From positions 1 through 8,495 of the forward strand of contig JADHVN010000057.1 in assembly GCA_016783995.1 (NCBI GenBank): DNA of 8,495 nucleotides, written 5' to 3'. This DNA is from Actinomycetota bacterium. Its GTDB lineage: Bacteria > Actinomycetota > Humimicrobiia > Humimicrobiales > Humimicrobiaceae. Shown in pieces: positions 1 through 6,636 of this stretch. Below the pieces are notes generated by a model. That model made no database searches, was not told where the DNA came from, and saw only the letters and a list, made by a program, of their open reading frames with translations. The first letter of the stretch is position 1. Every line of letters begins with the position of its first letter. The position numbers were made by a program, and so were the translations under genes.

Positions 1-83
1 CATTCACAGCATATTCCTTTTCGGGAGCAAGGCTCATAAGTACAATTACACTCTTTTAAATTCTTGTCCTTATTGCATTCCAT
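1..83 (-). CDS. DUF6485-like small Cys-rich protein, N-terminal part (runs off left edge)
   Basis: Reading the minus strand from the ATG at 83-81 gives 27 codons, beginning MECNKDKNLKECNCTYEPC and continuing SRKGICCE, with no stop before the window edge. An AAGGA Shine-Dalgarno lies about 10 bases upstream. Six cysteines fall within 27 residues, in a CNCTYEPCSRKGICC pattern. From memory this matches the start of the short (about 45-70 residue) DUF6485 family, whose members continue with a Cys/His-rich segment and are common in anaerobes. The cysteine spacing suggests metal binding, but no function is established that I know of. The gene lies 109 bases downstream of the adenosyltransferase gene on the same strand, so it could be the last operon gene or an independent unit. 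No terminator is visible between them. The reading frame is clear; the family name is recalled, not searched. Confidence 0.78.
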   Translation of the reverse strand, partial: MECNKDKNLKECNCTYEPCSRKGICCE

Positions 84-112
84 AAATACAAATTCCTTTC
101 TTTTTTAATTTT

Positions 113-126
113 TACAAGTTCTTGTA
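113..126. promoter_or_regulatory. 14-bp dyad TACAAG-TT-CTTGTA upstream of the DUF6485-like gene
   Basis: Positions 113-118 and 121-126 are perfect inverted repeats separated by two bases, about 30 bases upstream of the ATG at 83. The position would suit an operator or a 5' UTR hairpin. No convincing -35/-10 pair is visible in 84-192, and short dyads arise easily in AT-rich DNA. The rest of this spacer is featureless A/T-rich sequence. Confidence 0.2.
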
Positions 127-192
127 TTATTCTTATTATTACAGAAGCTATAATATTAAAATAAGCACAAACTTTTATTTACTATTTTAAAA

Positions 193-783
193 TCAATATT
201 CAATCCCCTTTTTTGCTTTTATGTCACTGCTGAAAGCATGCTTTATTTCCTTCATTTCAGTTACTGTATCTGCAATGTCAATTAATTCTTTAGGAGCATT
301 TCTTCCTGTAAGTATGATCGAAAGCTTAGCCGGCTTATTTTTTATAAGGCTGACTGCATCTCCGACCCTTAAAAGCCCATAAGAAATTAAATTATTTATT
401 TCATCTAAAATTACTACATCATACTGGTTACTGTTTATTTTATCTAATGCATATTTAAAAGACTCTCTTGCATTATCTATATTCTCCTTTGATATAACAG
501 GCTTACCATTTTTAAAATTTATAAAACCTTTGCCTAATTGTTCAATATCAATAAGAGGTATCCATTTTTCAATAGCCTTAGCCTCTCCAGTTTTCCAGGA
601 TCCTTTAATAAATTGTAGTATTAAGACTTTTAAATTATGTCCTGCCGCTCTCAATGCAAGCCCAAGTGCTGCTGTGGTTTTGCCCTTTCCGTTGCCAGTA
701 TTTATAAGTACCAGGCCTTCCCTAACATTCTTCCTGCACTCATCTTCTTGATGTTTTAATTCTTTCTTATTGCCCAAACTCAT
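193..783 (-). CDS. cobO: Cob(I)yrinic acid a,c-diamide / corrinoid adenosyltransferase (CobA/CobO/BtuR family)
   Basis: This 196-residue cytosolic enzyme transfers the 5'-deoxyadenosyl group of ATP to Co(I) of corrinoids, giving the adenosyl form used by later B12 enzymes and by salvage. The family fingerprint is clear. A P-loop TGNGKGKTTAALG at residues 29-41 is followed by the RAAGHNLKV and LQFIKGSWKTGE segments. VVILDEINNLISYGLL at 123-138 is the second acidic nucleotide-site motif. LTGRNAPKELIDIADTVTEM at 158-177 is followed by a KHAF...KGIEY tail ending at the usual place. Length is typical. The ATG at 783 is preceded by a modest AAAGG about 9 bases upstream. It lies 30 bases after cobQ, as the last B12 gene of the operon. 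The N-terminal 20 residues (Lys/Glu/Asp-rich) precede the conserved core, as in other members. Family membership is near certain; btuR or cobA are equally usable names. Confidence 0.95.
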   Translation of the reverse strand: MSLGNKKELKHQEDECRKNVREGLVLINTGNGKGKTTAALGLALRAAGHNLKVLILQFIKGSWKTGEAKAIEKWIPLIDIEQLGKGFINFKNGKPVISKENIDNARESFKYALDKINSNQYDVVILDEINNLISYGLLRVGDAVSLIKNKPAKLSIILTGRNAPKELIDIADTVTEMKEIKHAFSSDIKAKKGIEY

Positions 784-813
784 ATATAATTACCTTTTCT
801 AAAATTTATTTTA

Positions 814-2463
814 TTATACCCCATGCTTTAAAATTTTATAAAATAATTTCATATCCATATTTTCCCTGAAAATATCTGCCAGTTTGTCATACTGCTCTTC
901 TTTAAAGTTCTTATACGACACAGAATCACCACTAATGCTACTATCTTTTATATTATTTTTTTTCCTGAGCAGCTCTAAAATAATTTTTCTAAAAATAAAA
1001 TTATCTAAAATTCCATGGATATACGTACCAAGTACCACGCTACCAGTTCTGCTGCCAAATGCAATAAAACCATCATCTATCTCTGTCGCAGCACCCCCTC
1101 TGGATTTTATTTTAAAAAGAGGAATTAATTCATCCCCTTTTCTATGATTTTTTTTAGATATTCCCATGTGGATCTCGTACCCTTTCATCCTCACAGCTTC
1201 CACACTACTGCTTACAATTTTCTTGTAAGCTTCTTTAAAATCATGATTGCAGTTTAAAGCATTTACATTAATCTCAAAATCAACCTGATATGTATTTTTA
1301 TCCTGTAAAAATTCTGTAGATATATCAAGCAGTCCAATGCCCTCAATACTTTCCATATCTGACTCGCTTCTAAATTTATCTGTGATCTTCTTTCCCAGCA
1401 TTTGATATCCCCCGCATATACCCAGCACCATGGTACCTTTCCTGTATTGCTTCTTTATTTCTTCCACTAATCCTGACTTTCTTATATAAAGAAAGTCATT
1501 TATAGTACTTTTACTGCCTGGGATAATAATCATATGGGGCTTTAAACTTTCCAGTTCCTGTCTGTTTTTAATGTATATTAAGCTTACGCTTTTTTCCAGC
1601 TCAAAAGCGTTAAAATCAGTAAAATTTGAAATATGAGGAAGGTAGACAACACCAATTATTATCCTGCCATCTTTTTTGTCCTTCTGGATACCCCTTAAAA
1701 TCAGCCCCTTAGCTTTCTCCCTTTCAAGATTTACAGAATCCTCCTCCTCTATATAGATATCTCTAAAATAAGGAATAGTTCCTATAACTGGAATCTTTAA
1801 CTTTTTTGCAATATAATCATTCCCATCCTTGAGAAGTTTTATATCTCCCCTGAACTTATTGACCAGAAGTCCTTTTATATATTTCCTATAATTCCTCGGT
1901 AGTAATTTTACTGTTCCATAAAAACTTGCAAATACTCCGCCTCTATCAATATCCCCCACCAGTATTACAGGAGAACTTGAAACCTCTGCTGTTTTCATAT
2001 TTACAATATCGTTTGCAAGTAAATTTATTTCCGCAGGACTTCCCGCTCCCTCTATTATTATAAAATCAAATCTTTTCCCTAAATCAGTAAGTATTTCTCC
2101 GATTTTATCCAAATAATATATTTTCTTATCATTGTATTCAACAGCACTCATATTTTTTACAACTTTTCCCATAAATATTATCTGTGCACAAGTATCAGCA
2201 ACAGGTTTTATAAGAATTGGATTCATATAAACTTCTGGTTTCAGCCTGCATGCCTCAGCCTGTACTACCTGGGCTCTACCCATTTCACCACCTGATGATG
2301 TAACATATGAATTTAATGCCATATTCTGCGATTTGAAAGGACACACACTGTATCCATCCCGCACCAGTATCCTGCAGATAGCAGCCACTGCTATGCTTTT
2401 CCCAACATGGGAAGAAGTCCCCTGTATCATTATAGATTTAGATTTGGTATTTTCTAATCTCAT
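814..2463 (-). CDS. cobQ: Cobyric acid synthase (glutamine-hydrolysing), CobQ/CbiP
   Basis: This ATP- and glutamine-dependent amidotransferase adds four amide groups to adenosylcobyrinic acid a,c-diamide, giving adenosylcobyric acid. The 549 residues show both expected domains. The N-terminal dethiobiotin-synthetase-like ATPase has a P-loop-type GTSSHVGKS at 15-23, CPFKSQNMALNSYVT at 41-55, the IIIEGAGSPAEINL block at 135-148 and VGDIDRGGVFAS at 169-180. The C-terminal class I (triad) glutaminase domain has IIIPGSKST at 312-320, the nucleophile Cys350 in GICGGYQMLG, GYEIHMG at 428-434 and His483 in TYIHGILDN. Length is slightly above the usual 480-520, mainly in Lys/Ser-rich loops near 405-445 and the C-terminal tail. 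The ATG at 2463 has no good Shine-Dalgarno directly upstream, but a 13-codon ORF ends across it (see 2460-2501), so translation may be coupled. CobQ is distinguished from the related CbiA by length and the SQNMALNS motif. Confidence 0.96.
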   Translation of the reverse strand: MRLENTKSKSIMIQGTSSHVGKSIAVAAICRILVRDGYSVCPFKSQNMALNSYVTSSGGEMGRAQVVQAEACRLKPEVYMNPILIKPVADTCAQIIFMGKVVKNMSAVEYNDKKIYYLDKIGEILTDLGKRFDFIIIEGAGSPAEINLLANDIVNMKTAEVSSSPVILVGDIDRGGVFASFYGTVKLLPRNYRKYIKGLLVNKFRGDIKLLKDGNDYIAKKLKIPVIGTIPYFRDIYIEEEDSVNLEREKAKGLILRGIQKDKKDGRIIIGVVYLPHISNFTDFNAFELEKSVSLIYIKNRQELESLKPHMIIIPGSKSTINDFLYIRKSGLVEEIKKQYRKGTMVLGICGGYQMLGKKITDKFRSESDMESIEGIGLLDISTEFLQDKNTYQVDFEINVNALNCNHDFKEAYKKIVSSSVEAVRMKGYEIHMGISKKNHRKGDELIPLFKIKSRGGAATEIDDGFIAFGSRTGSVVLGTYIHGILDNFIFRKIILELLRKKNNIKDSSISGDSVSYKNFKEEQYDKLADIFRENMDMKLFYKILKHGV

Positions 2464-2501
2464 AATTTTAAAAACTTTAACCAGGTTTCAATTTTATCCA
2501 T
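2460..2501 (-). other. Possible 13-codon leader ORF overlapping the cobQ start
   Basis: Within the 144-base spacer between btuD and cobQ, the minus strand has ATG at 2501 followed by 12 more codons (MDKIETWLKFLKL) and a TGA at 2462-2460. That TGA overlaps the cobQ ATG (2463-2461) as ATGA, the arrangement seen in translational coupling. cobQ itself lacks a clear Shine-Dalgarno. No strong ribosome site precedes the small ORF either, and an in-frame TAA lies just upstream of its ATG. It could be chance. The rest of the 2464-2607 spacer is A/T-rich with only a short AGATT/AATCT dyad and no convincing terminator. Confidence 0.25.
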
Positions 2502-2607
2502 AATAATATAGCTTTATTTATTTTTATATAATTCTATTTTAAATGATTTTTACCCAGATTTTTTAATCTATCCAAATATTGAGCTGACGAATCTTACTAT
2601 TTAGAAA

Positions 2608-3879
2608 CTAATATCTTTTAGCTTCCCCTAATAGTTCTTGAATCTGATCAGGTGATTTGACAACAATTGCTCCTTCTTTCATTATTTTCTTATATAATTT
2701 TTCAGCCTTTCCATTTGTATGGTCTCTTTTTTTTATACTCTTCCCATCAATAACAAAGACTTTCTTCTTTAATTTTAATGCCTCTTTTACAGATATCAGG
2801 TTTGAAAAATTACCCTGGCCAAATTCTATTTCTGGTAAAATGATAATATCGCTTGCTTTTATAAATTCCAGATTTTTATTTTGAGAATAAAGACTTATTG
2901 GAGAAAAAGGAGCTTCACTTACATAAGAAATACCCAGCATCTCTGAAGTACTAAGATCTGTGTCAAGATTATTAATAACCCCGCATGATACAATATAACC
3001 CATATGGTAAAATAGATTTATTATAGGTGATGCTGCACCTCCGCCACCTACTATATGGATCCTTGTATCTTTAGCATTAATACTCTTTCCGAAATTCATA
3101 TTAAAAGTAGGATTTATATAAATTTTACCTGTAAATGGATTCTTACCAACATAAACATCACTGTTAAATACTCTTTTTATATTCTCTTTATTTACAGTTT
3201 TATTTATATCCCCATAACTATATATATTACCTTCTTTTAAAAACATGATTTTTTTACTATATTGAATTGCAATGTTTATATCATGGAAAATACCAATTAT
3301 TGTCTTACCCTCATCCCTATTTAATCTAAAAAATAAATCCATAAGTTCAATTTGAAAATTAATATCAAGATGAGAAGTTGGCTCATCCAGAAGCATTATG
3401 GGAGTTTTTTGCACAAGCGTCTGAGCTATAATAACCCTCTGCTTTTCACCTCCAGATAATTCATTATATTTCCTATCATGAAATTCAGTTATTTTAGTTT
3501 TTTCCATAATTTCTTCAACTATTTGCCTATCTTCTTTTTTTTCACTTCTAAACCTTGATACATAAGGGTATCTACCCATCATAACAAGCTCCCCAACTGT
3601 AAAATTAAAGCTGGGATTAGTATATTGTGGAACAACAGCAATTAATTTTGCAACTTCCTTCGTTTTAAGATTTTTTATATCTCTGTCCTTAATTATTACT
3701 TTACCCTGGTAATTTCTTAAAACTTTGCTAATCACATTAATTAAAGTACTTTTACCGGAACCGTTTGGACCCACAATAGAAATAAAATTGCCCTCTTCCA
3801 CATCAAAGCAGATGTTACTTAATGTTTCTGTTCCATCATACGAAAATTTTATATTTTTAACTGATAAAATATTTCTCAA
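2608..3879 (-). CDS. btuD: Corrinoid ABC transporter ATPase (BtuD-like) with a fused C-terminal domain
   Basis: This is the ATP-hydrolysing subunit that powers corrinoid import by the BtuC channel at the inner face of the membrane. Residues 1-250 form a FecE/BtuD-type ABC ATPase: Walker A GPNGSGKST at 37-45, Q-loop Gln85 in VVPQ, the ELVMMGRYPY segment at 97-106 typical of this family, signature LSGGEKQR at 141-148, Walker B IMLLDEPTSHLD at 161-172 and H-loop His199 in IFHD. Typical relatives end near residue 260. Here a further domain of about 150 residues follows (271-423), opening with a Rossmann-like RIHIVGGGGAASPI and containing APFSPIS (323-329), a predicted strand DIIILPE (344-350) and GQGNFSNL (354-361). 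I recall similar extensions in some archaeal and clostridial BtuD proteins, with no known function. The start is TTG at 3879-3877, placed by an AGAGGA four bases upstream; the first in-frame ATG is inside the ATPase. It follows btuC by 44 bases. Confidence 0.92.
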   Translation of the reverse strand: MRNILSVKNIKFSYDGTETLSNICFDVEEGNFISIVGPNGSGKSTLINVISKVLRNYQGKVIIKDRDIKNLKTKEVAKLIAVVPQYTNPSFNFTVGELVMMGRYPYVSRFRSEKKEDRQIVEEIMEKTKITEFHDRKYNELSGGEKQRVIIAQTLVQKTPIMLLDEPTSHLDINFQIELMDLFFRLNRDEGKTIIGIFHDINIAIQYSKKIMFLKEGNIYSYGDINKTVNKENIKRVFNSDVYVGKNPFTGKIYINPTFNMNFGKSINAKDTRIHIVGGGGAASPIINLFYHMGYIVSCGVINNLDTDLSTSEMLGISYVSEAPFSPISLYSQNKNLEFIKASDIIILPEIEFGQGNFSNLISVKEALKLKKKVFVIDGKSIKKRDHTNGKAEKLYKKIMKEGAIVVKSPDQIQELLGEAKRY

Positions 3880-3923
3880 AATATCCTCTAATTTTTTAAC
3901 TTAAAACATACAAGATACCATTA

Positions 3924-4967
3924 TTAAAAAATTTGTTTCTTTGATCTTATTAATAAATACAAGAAAAAAGGGACTCCTATGATTGACGTAATTATCCCTA
4001 CAGGTATTTCCCTTGGTGATAAAATAGTTCTGGCAATAGTATCAGACATTAAAAGAACAACGCCTCCTGCAATTGCTGAAGTTGGATATAATATTTTATG
4101 GTTTGGTCCAACTATAATCCTTAAAATATGTGGTGTTATCAAGCCAACAAACCCAATAATACCGCTAACTGAAACCGCTGCAGCTGCCATTAATGAAGCA
4201 AGAACCAGAAGTATTATTTTTACCCTATCTATATGAACTCCTAATTGTGAAGCTCTCTCGTCACCTAAAGATATCAAATTTAAATCTTTCATATAATAAC
4301 TTGATATTGCCAGAAGAATAATAACAATTGGAGAGATTGTGAAAAATTGCTGCCAGGAAGCTGAAGTTAACCCTCCCATCAACCAAAATATTACTTTTGC
4401 CAGGTCATGAGCCCGAAATATTAAAATAAATGAATTAATAGAGCTCAGAAGTGCACTTAGGGCAACTCCTGATAAGAGCAATGTAACAACAGAAGTCTTA
4501 CCTCTTACCCGGGAAATATTATAAACTAAAAACGTTGTTCCTATAGCACCAATAAAAGCAAAAATACTTGTAGATGATATATTTGCCCATCTTATCCCTG
4601 TAGCAAATAAAAGACCAATAGTAGCTCCAAAAGCAGCTCCAGCTGAAACACCTATTATATATGGATCTGCCATAGGATTCCTAAATATACCTTGATAAAT
4701 AACTCCTGCGCTTGCCAGAGCTATACCAACAAATATTGCTACAAAGATTCTGGGTAGCCTGATTTGTGAAATTATAATAACATTTTGCGGGCTTATCTCA
4801 TCTGTATTAATAAAGTAGTTAATTCCCGGTATATAACTTCCAATAATAATGGCTGTATCTTTTATACTCAAACTAGCTGATCCAATAGAAGCAGCAACAA
4901 TAATTAATAAAATTAATACAATAATTAATAATAACGAATATTTTAATGTTTTATTGAATGTTCTCAT
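3924..4967 (-). CDS. btuC: Corrinoid ABC transporter permease, FecCD/BtuC family
   Basis: This 347-residue integral membrane protein forms, as a dimer, the channel for corrinoids delivered by BtuF. It has about ten hydrophobic segments, starting with a membrane helix at roughly 10-30. The FecCD family signatures are present: QIRLPRIFVAIFVGIALASAGV near 68-89, YQGIFRNPMADPYIIGVSAGAA at 91-112, the cytoplasmic coupling region LISLGDERASQLGVHIDRVK at 231-250, GIIGFVGLITPHILRIIVGPNH at 269-290 and REIPVGIITSIIGVPFFLYLL near the C-terminus. The ATG at 4967 has only a weak GGTG ahead of it, about 10 bases upstream. The gene sits 46 bases after cobS and 44 bases before btuD. The family also carries siderophores and haem; the B12 assignment rests on the riboswitch and the surrounding cob genes. 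Its separation from btuF by cobU and cobS is a less usual order than a contiguous btuFCD. Confidence 0.93.
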   Translation of the reverse strand: MRTFNKTLKYSLLLIIVLILLIIVAASIGSASLSIKDTAIIIGSYIPGINYFINTDEISPQNVIIISQIRLPRIFVAIFVGIALASAGVIYQGIFRNPMADPYIIGVSAGAAFGATIGLLFATGIRWANISSTSIFAFIGAIGTTFLVYNISRVRGKTSVVTLLLSGVALSALLSSINSFILIFRAHDLAKVIFWLMGGLTSASWQQFFTISPIVIILLAISSYYMKDLNLISLGDERASQLGVHIDRVKIILLVLASLMAAAAVSVSGIIGFVGLITPHILRIIVGPNHKILYPTSAIAGGVVLLMSDTIARTILSPREIPVGIITSIIGVPFFLYLLIRSKKQIF

Positions 4968-5013
4968 ATCAAATATGCACCATTTTATACATCAATTAAT
5001 TTGTTCATCCCTA

Positions 5014-5868
5014 TTAAATAAACCTTAACAATATGTAACTAATAATTAAATAAAATACCTCAACAATTACACAAACACCACCAAGAACATCTCCAGTTAT
5101 GCCCCCTATTCTTTTTGTAAAAAAACTACTAATCAGTATTAAAAATATAAAGGTAAATGAAATAACTACGGCACTCTTCAATATAGGCAATAAAATTAAC
5201 AAGAAACTATACGAAGCAGCTTTAAACAAAACTATACTTAGATTATCGCTTAAAAAAAGTCCAGATATTACATATAAAACAATAAATAATACTGCTACAT
5301 AAAAAGTCGATATAATAAAAGTTCTTTTATTATTTTTACTACTAAAAACTCCCGCCAGACTACTCTCTTTCCTTAAAGGTTCATACCTACTGTATAAATA
5401 AAGAATACTCCATCTTCCAAAAACAGGCACAAAGATAATTATTATAAAAAATTTGGCTAAATTATCTTGACTTAATAAACTAATATAATAAATAAGACTA
5501 ATTTTAAGAGCAATAACAAATATTATTATAAGTACACCAAATACTCCAATATCACTTCTCTTCATTATTTCAAGTATTTTATTTTTTTCTGTTTTGCCAG
5601 AAAATGCTCCATCAAACATATCTGCAAGACCATCTAAGTGAATACCCCCGGTAAAAATAACCTCTAGACCAACAGTTAAAATAACTACTAAAATTAAAGG
5701 AAATATATAACTTACAGCCAAGTAAAATGCTGAAATAATAATCCCAATTATTAGCCCCACTAAAGGAAAGTAAATCAAAGATTTAGGAAATTCCCCTTTT
5801 TTTAATATAAATTTTGCTGGGATCCTTATTACCGTTAAAAATCCTAAAGCATTTAAAAACTTAGTCAT
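5014..5868 (-). CDS. cobS: Adenosylcobinamide-GDP ribazoletransferase (cobalamin synthase)
   Basis: This integral membrane enzyme joins adenosylcobinamide-GDP with alpha-ribazole (phosphate) in the last assembly step of adenosylcobalamin. The protein is very hydrophobic with about six to seven membrane segments. Numbering from the upstream TTG, it carries the family motifs FLTVIRIP at 12-19, the Asp-rich active-site stretch GGIHLDGLADMFDG at 76-89, MKRSDIGVFG at 104-113, GRWS at 153-156, and GGITGDVLGG at 257-266. Length is at the upper end of the usual 240-290. Two starts are possible: TTG at 5874, four bases from the AGGA at 5882-5879, or ATG at 5868, ten bases from the same site. I chose the ATG because MTKFLNAL aligns with typical CobS starts; the difference is two residues. 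The gene lies 36-42 bases after cobU, the enzyme that makes its substrate. Confidence 0.94.
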   Translation of the reverse strand: MTKFLNALGFLTVIRIPAKFILKKGEFPKSLIYFPLVGLIIGIIISAFYLAVSYIFPLILVVILTVGLEVIFTGGIHLDGLADMFDGAFSGKTEKNKILEIMKRSDIGVFGVLIIIFVIALKISLIYYISLLSQDNLAKFFIIIIFVPVFGRWSILYLYSRYEPLRKESSLAGVFSSKNNKRTFIISTFYVAVLFIVLYVISGLFLSDNLSIVLFKAASYSFLLILLPILKSAVVISFTFIFLILISSFFTKRIGGITGDVLGGVCVIVEVFYLIISYILLRFI

Positions 5869-5910
5869 TTTCAATGATTCCTAATTTTTATTCTTCCAAT
5901 CTCTACTTTT

Positions 5911-6492
5911 TTATTTTAATCTTTGCCTTAATCCTGCGACAAAGAAATACACTTCATCAGAGCAGCCTGCTACTTTCTTATTTATAATACCCATCAAATC
6001 CCTAAATATCCTTCCAAGATAATAAGGAGGTACTACTCCTAACCCAACTTCATTAGAAACAATAACTACATTTAGATTACTATTTTTTATAATCTCTAAG
6101 AAACTATCAAAAAATAGCACTACTTCTTCCTCTATCGTTTTTTCCAATTTATTATCAATTACTTCAACCTCGTCAAGTTTGTATTTATATATAATTCTTG
6201 AAAGTAGATTAGTAATGCAATCAATCAAGACAACATCAATTTTTTTTGAAATTATTTGATTAAAAATTTCTCTTAATTTGTATATCTTGATATCTTCTCC
6301 TAAAATTTCATAAGTTTCCCAGCTTTTAGGCCTTCTTTTTCTATGAACTTCTATTCTTTTTTTCATTTCATCATCAATTATTTCTGATGTTGCGATATAA
6401 GCTACTTTTTCAGAAATAGAAGATACTAATTTTTCCGAGTATTCACTTTTTCCGCTTCTTACTCCACCAAGTAAAAAAAATAATTTACTCAA
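5911..6492 (-). CDS. cobU: Adenosylcobinamide kinase / adenosylcobinamide-phosphate guanylyltransferase
   Basis: This 193-residue cytosolic bifunctional enzyme phosphorylates adenosylcobinamide and then transfers GMP from GTP, giving adenosylcobinamide-GDP for CobS. The P-loop is GGVRSGKS at 9-16. AYIATSE at 31-37 and RIEVHRKRRPKSWET at 46-60 are family hallmarks; His50 aligns with the histidine that carries the guanylyl intermediate in characterised CobU. LIDCITNLL at 89-97 and VSNEVGLGVVPPYYLGRIFRDLMGIINKKVA at about 145-175 complete the fingerprint. The start is TTG at 6492-6490, supported by an AGAGG eight bases upstream and by the P-loop starting at the expected distance; no in-frame ATG fits. 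A middle segment (about 105-135) is rich in Glu and Lys and less conserved. All key residues I can recognise are intact. Confidence 0.95.
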   Translation of the reverse strand: MSKLFFLLGGVRSGKSEYSEKLVSSISEKVAYIATSEIIDDEMKKRIEVHRKRRPKSWETYEILGEDIKIYKLREIFNQIISKKIDVVLIDCITNLLSRIIYKYKLDEVEVIDNKLEKTIEEEVVLFFDSFLEIIKNSNLNVVIVSNEVGLGVVPPYYLGRIFRDLMGIINKKVAGCSDEVYFFVAGLRQRLK

Positions 6493-6500
6493 AATTCCAA

Positions 6501-6505
6501 CCTCT
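6501..6505 (-). promoter_or_regulatory. Ribosome binding site that fixes the cobU TTG start
   Basis: On the minus strand AGAGG at 6505-6501 is followed after eight bases by TTG at 6492. It supports the non-ATG start of cobU, for which no suitable ATG exists before the P-loop. Confidence 0.7.
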
Positions 6506-6531
6506 TATAAAATTTTAAGACTGTATAAAAT

Positions 6532-6540
6532 AATATAGCA
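6532..6540 (-). promoter_or_regulatory. Weak extended -10 candidate ahead of cobU
   Basis: The minus strand reads TGCTATATT at 6540-6532, a TGn-extended -10-like element about 40 bases upstream of the cobU start and just after the 6558-6594 hairpin. No -35 is visible. In such AT-rich DNA it may be chance; if real it would allow riboswitch-independent expression of cobU and later genes. Confidence 0.18.
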
Positions 6541-6557
6541 TAAAAATTAAAATTAGC

Positions 6558-6594
6558 ATGGAGAGAGATTAGATATTTAAAAATCCCTCTCCAT
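6558..6594 (-). terminator. Intergenic hairpin between btuF and cobU (attenuator or mRNA-stabilising)
   Basis: ATGGAGAG at 6558-6565 pairs with CTCTCCAT at 6587-6594. After one mismatch four more pairs (GATT/AATC) follow, leaving a loop of about 11 bases. It lies in the 144-base spacer after the btuF stop, the largest gap among the btuF-to-cobO genes apart from the similar one before cobQ. On the minus strand the hairpin is followed by GCTAATTTTAATTTTTA, which is T-rich but interrupted, so it is not a textbook terminator. Such hairpins after binding-protein genes often protect the upstream mRNA and partly terminate, giving more binding protein than enzymes. That role is inferred here. Confidence 0.55.
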
Positions 6595-6636
6595 ATTATA
6601 AATATATTATTATTTATTAGTTCTAAAATAAATTGA

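Noticed and set aside
530..751. Plus-strand ORF of 73 codons inside the adenosyltransferase gene
   Set aside because: It lies wholly antisense to a gene with complete family motifs, and its translation has no recognisable domain.
884..1147. Plus-strand ORF of 87 codons inside cobQ
   Set aside because: It is an antisense shadow of the cobQ C-terminal region, rich in Ser/Leu/Phe as expected from reverse-complemented Lys/Glu codons.
2535..2575. AGATT/AATCT dyad in the btuD-cobQ spacer as a terminator
   Set aside because: The stem has only five A/T-rich pairs and no U-tract follows on the minus strand, so it would not terminate.
2657..3240. Two plus-strand ORFs (75 and 61 codons) inside the btuD C-terminal domain
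   Set aside because: Both are antisense to a continuous, conserved-looking frame and have biased hydrophobic composition; no ribosome site or motif was seen.
3979..4236. Plus-strand ORF of 85 codons inside btuC
   Set aside because: It is antisense to the conserved FecCD permease motifs and is explained as a shadow frame.
5099..5302. Plus-strand ORF of 67 codons inside cobS
   Set aside because: It is antisense to cobS membrane segments, with no independent support.
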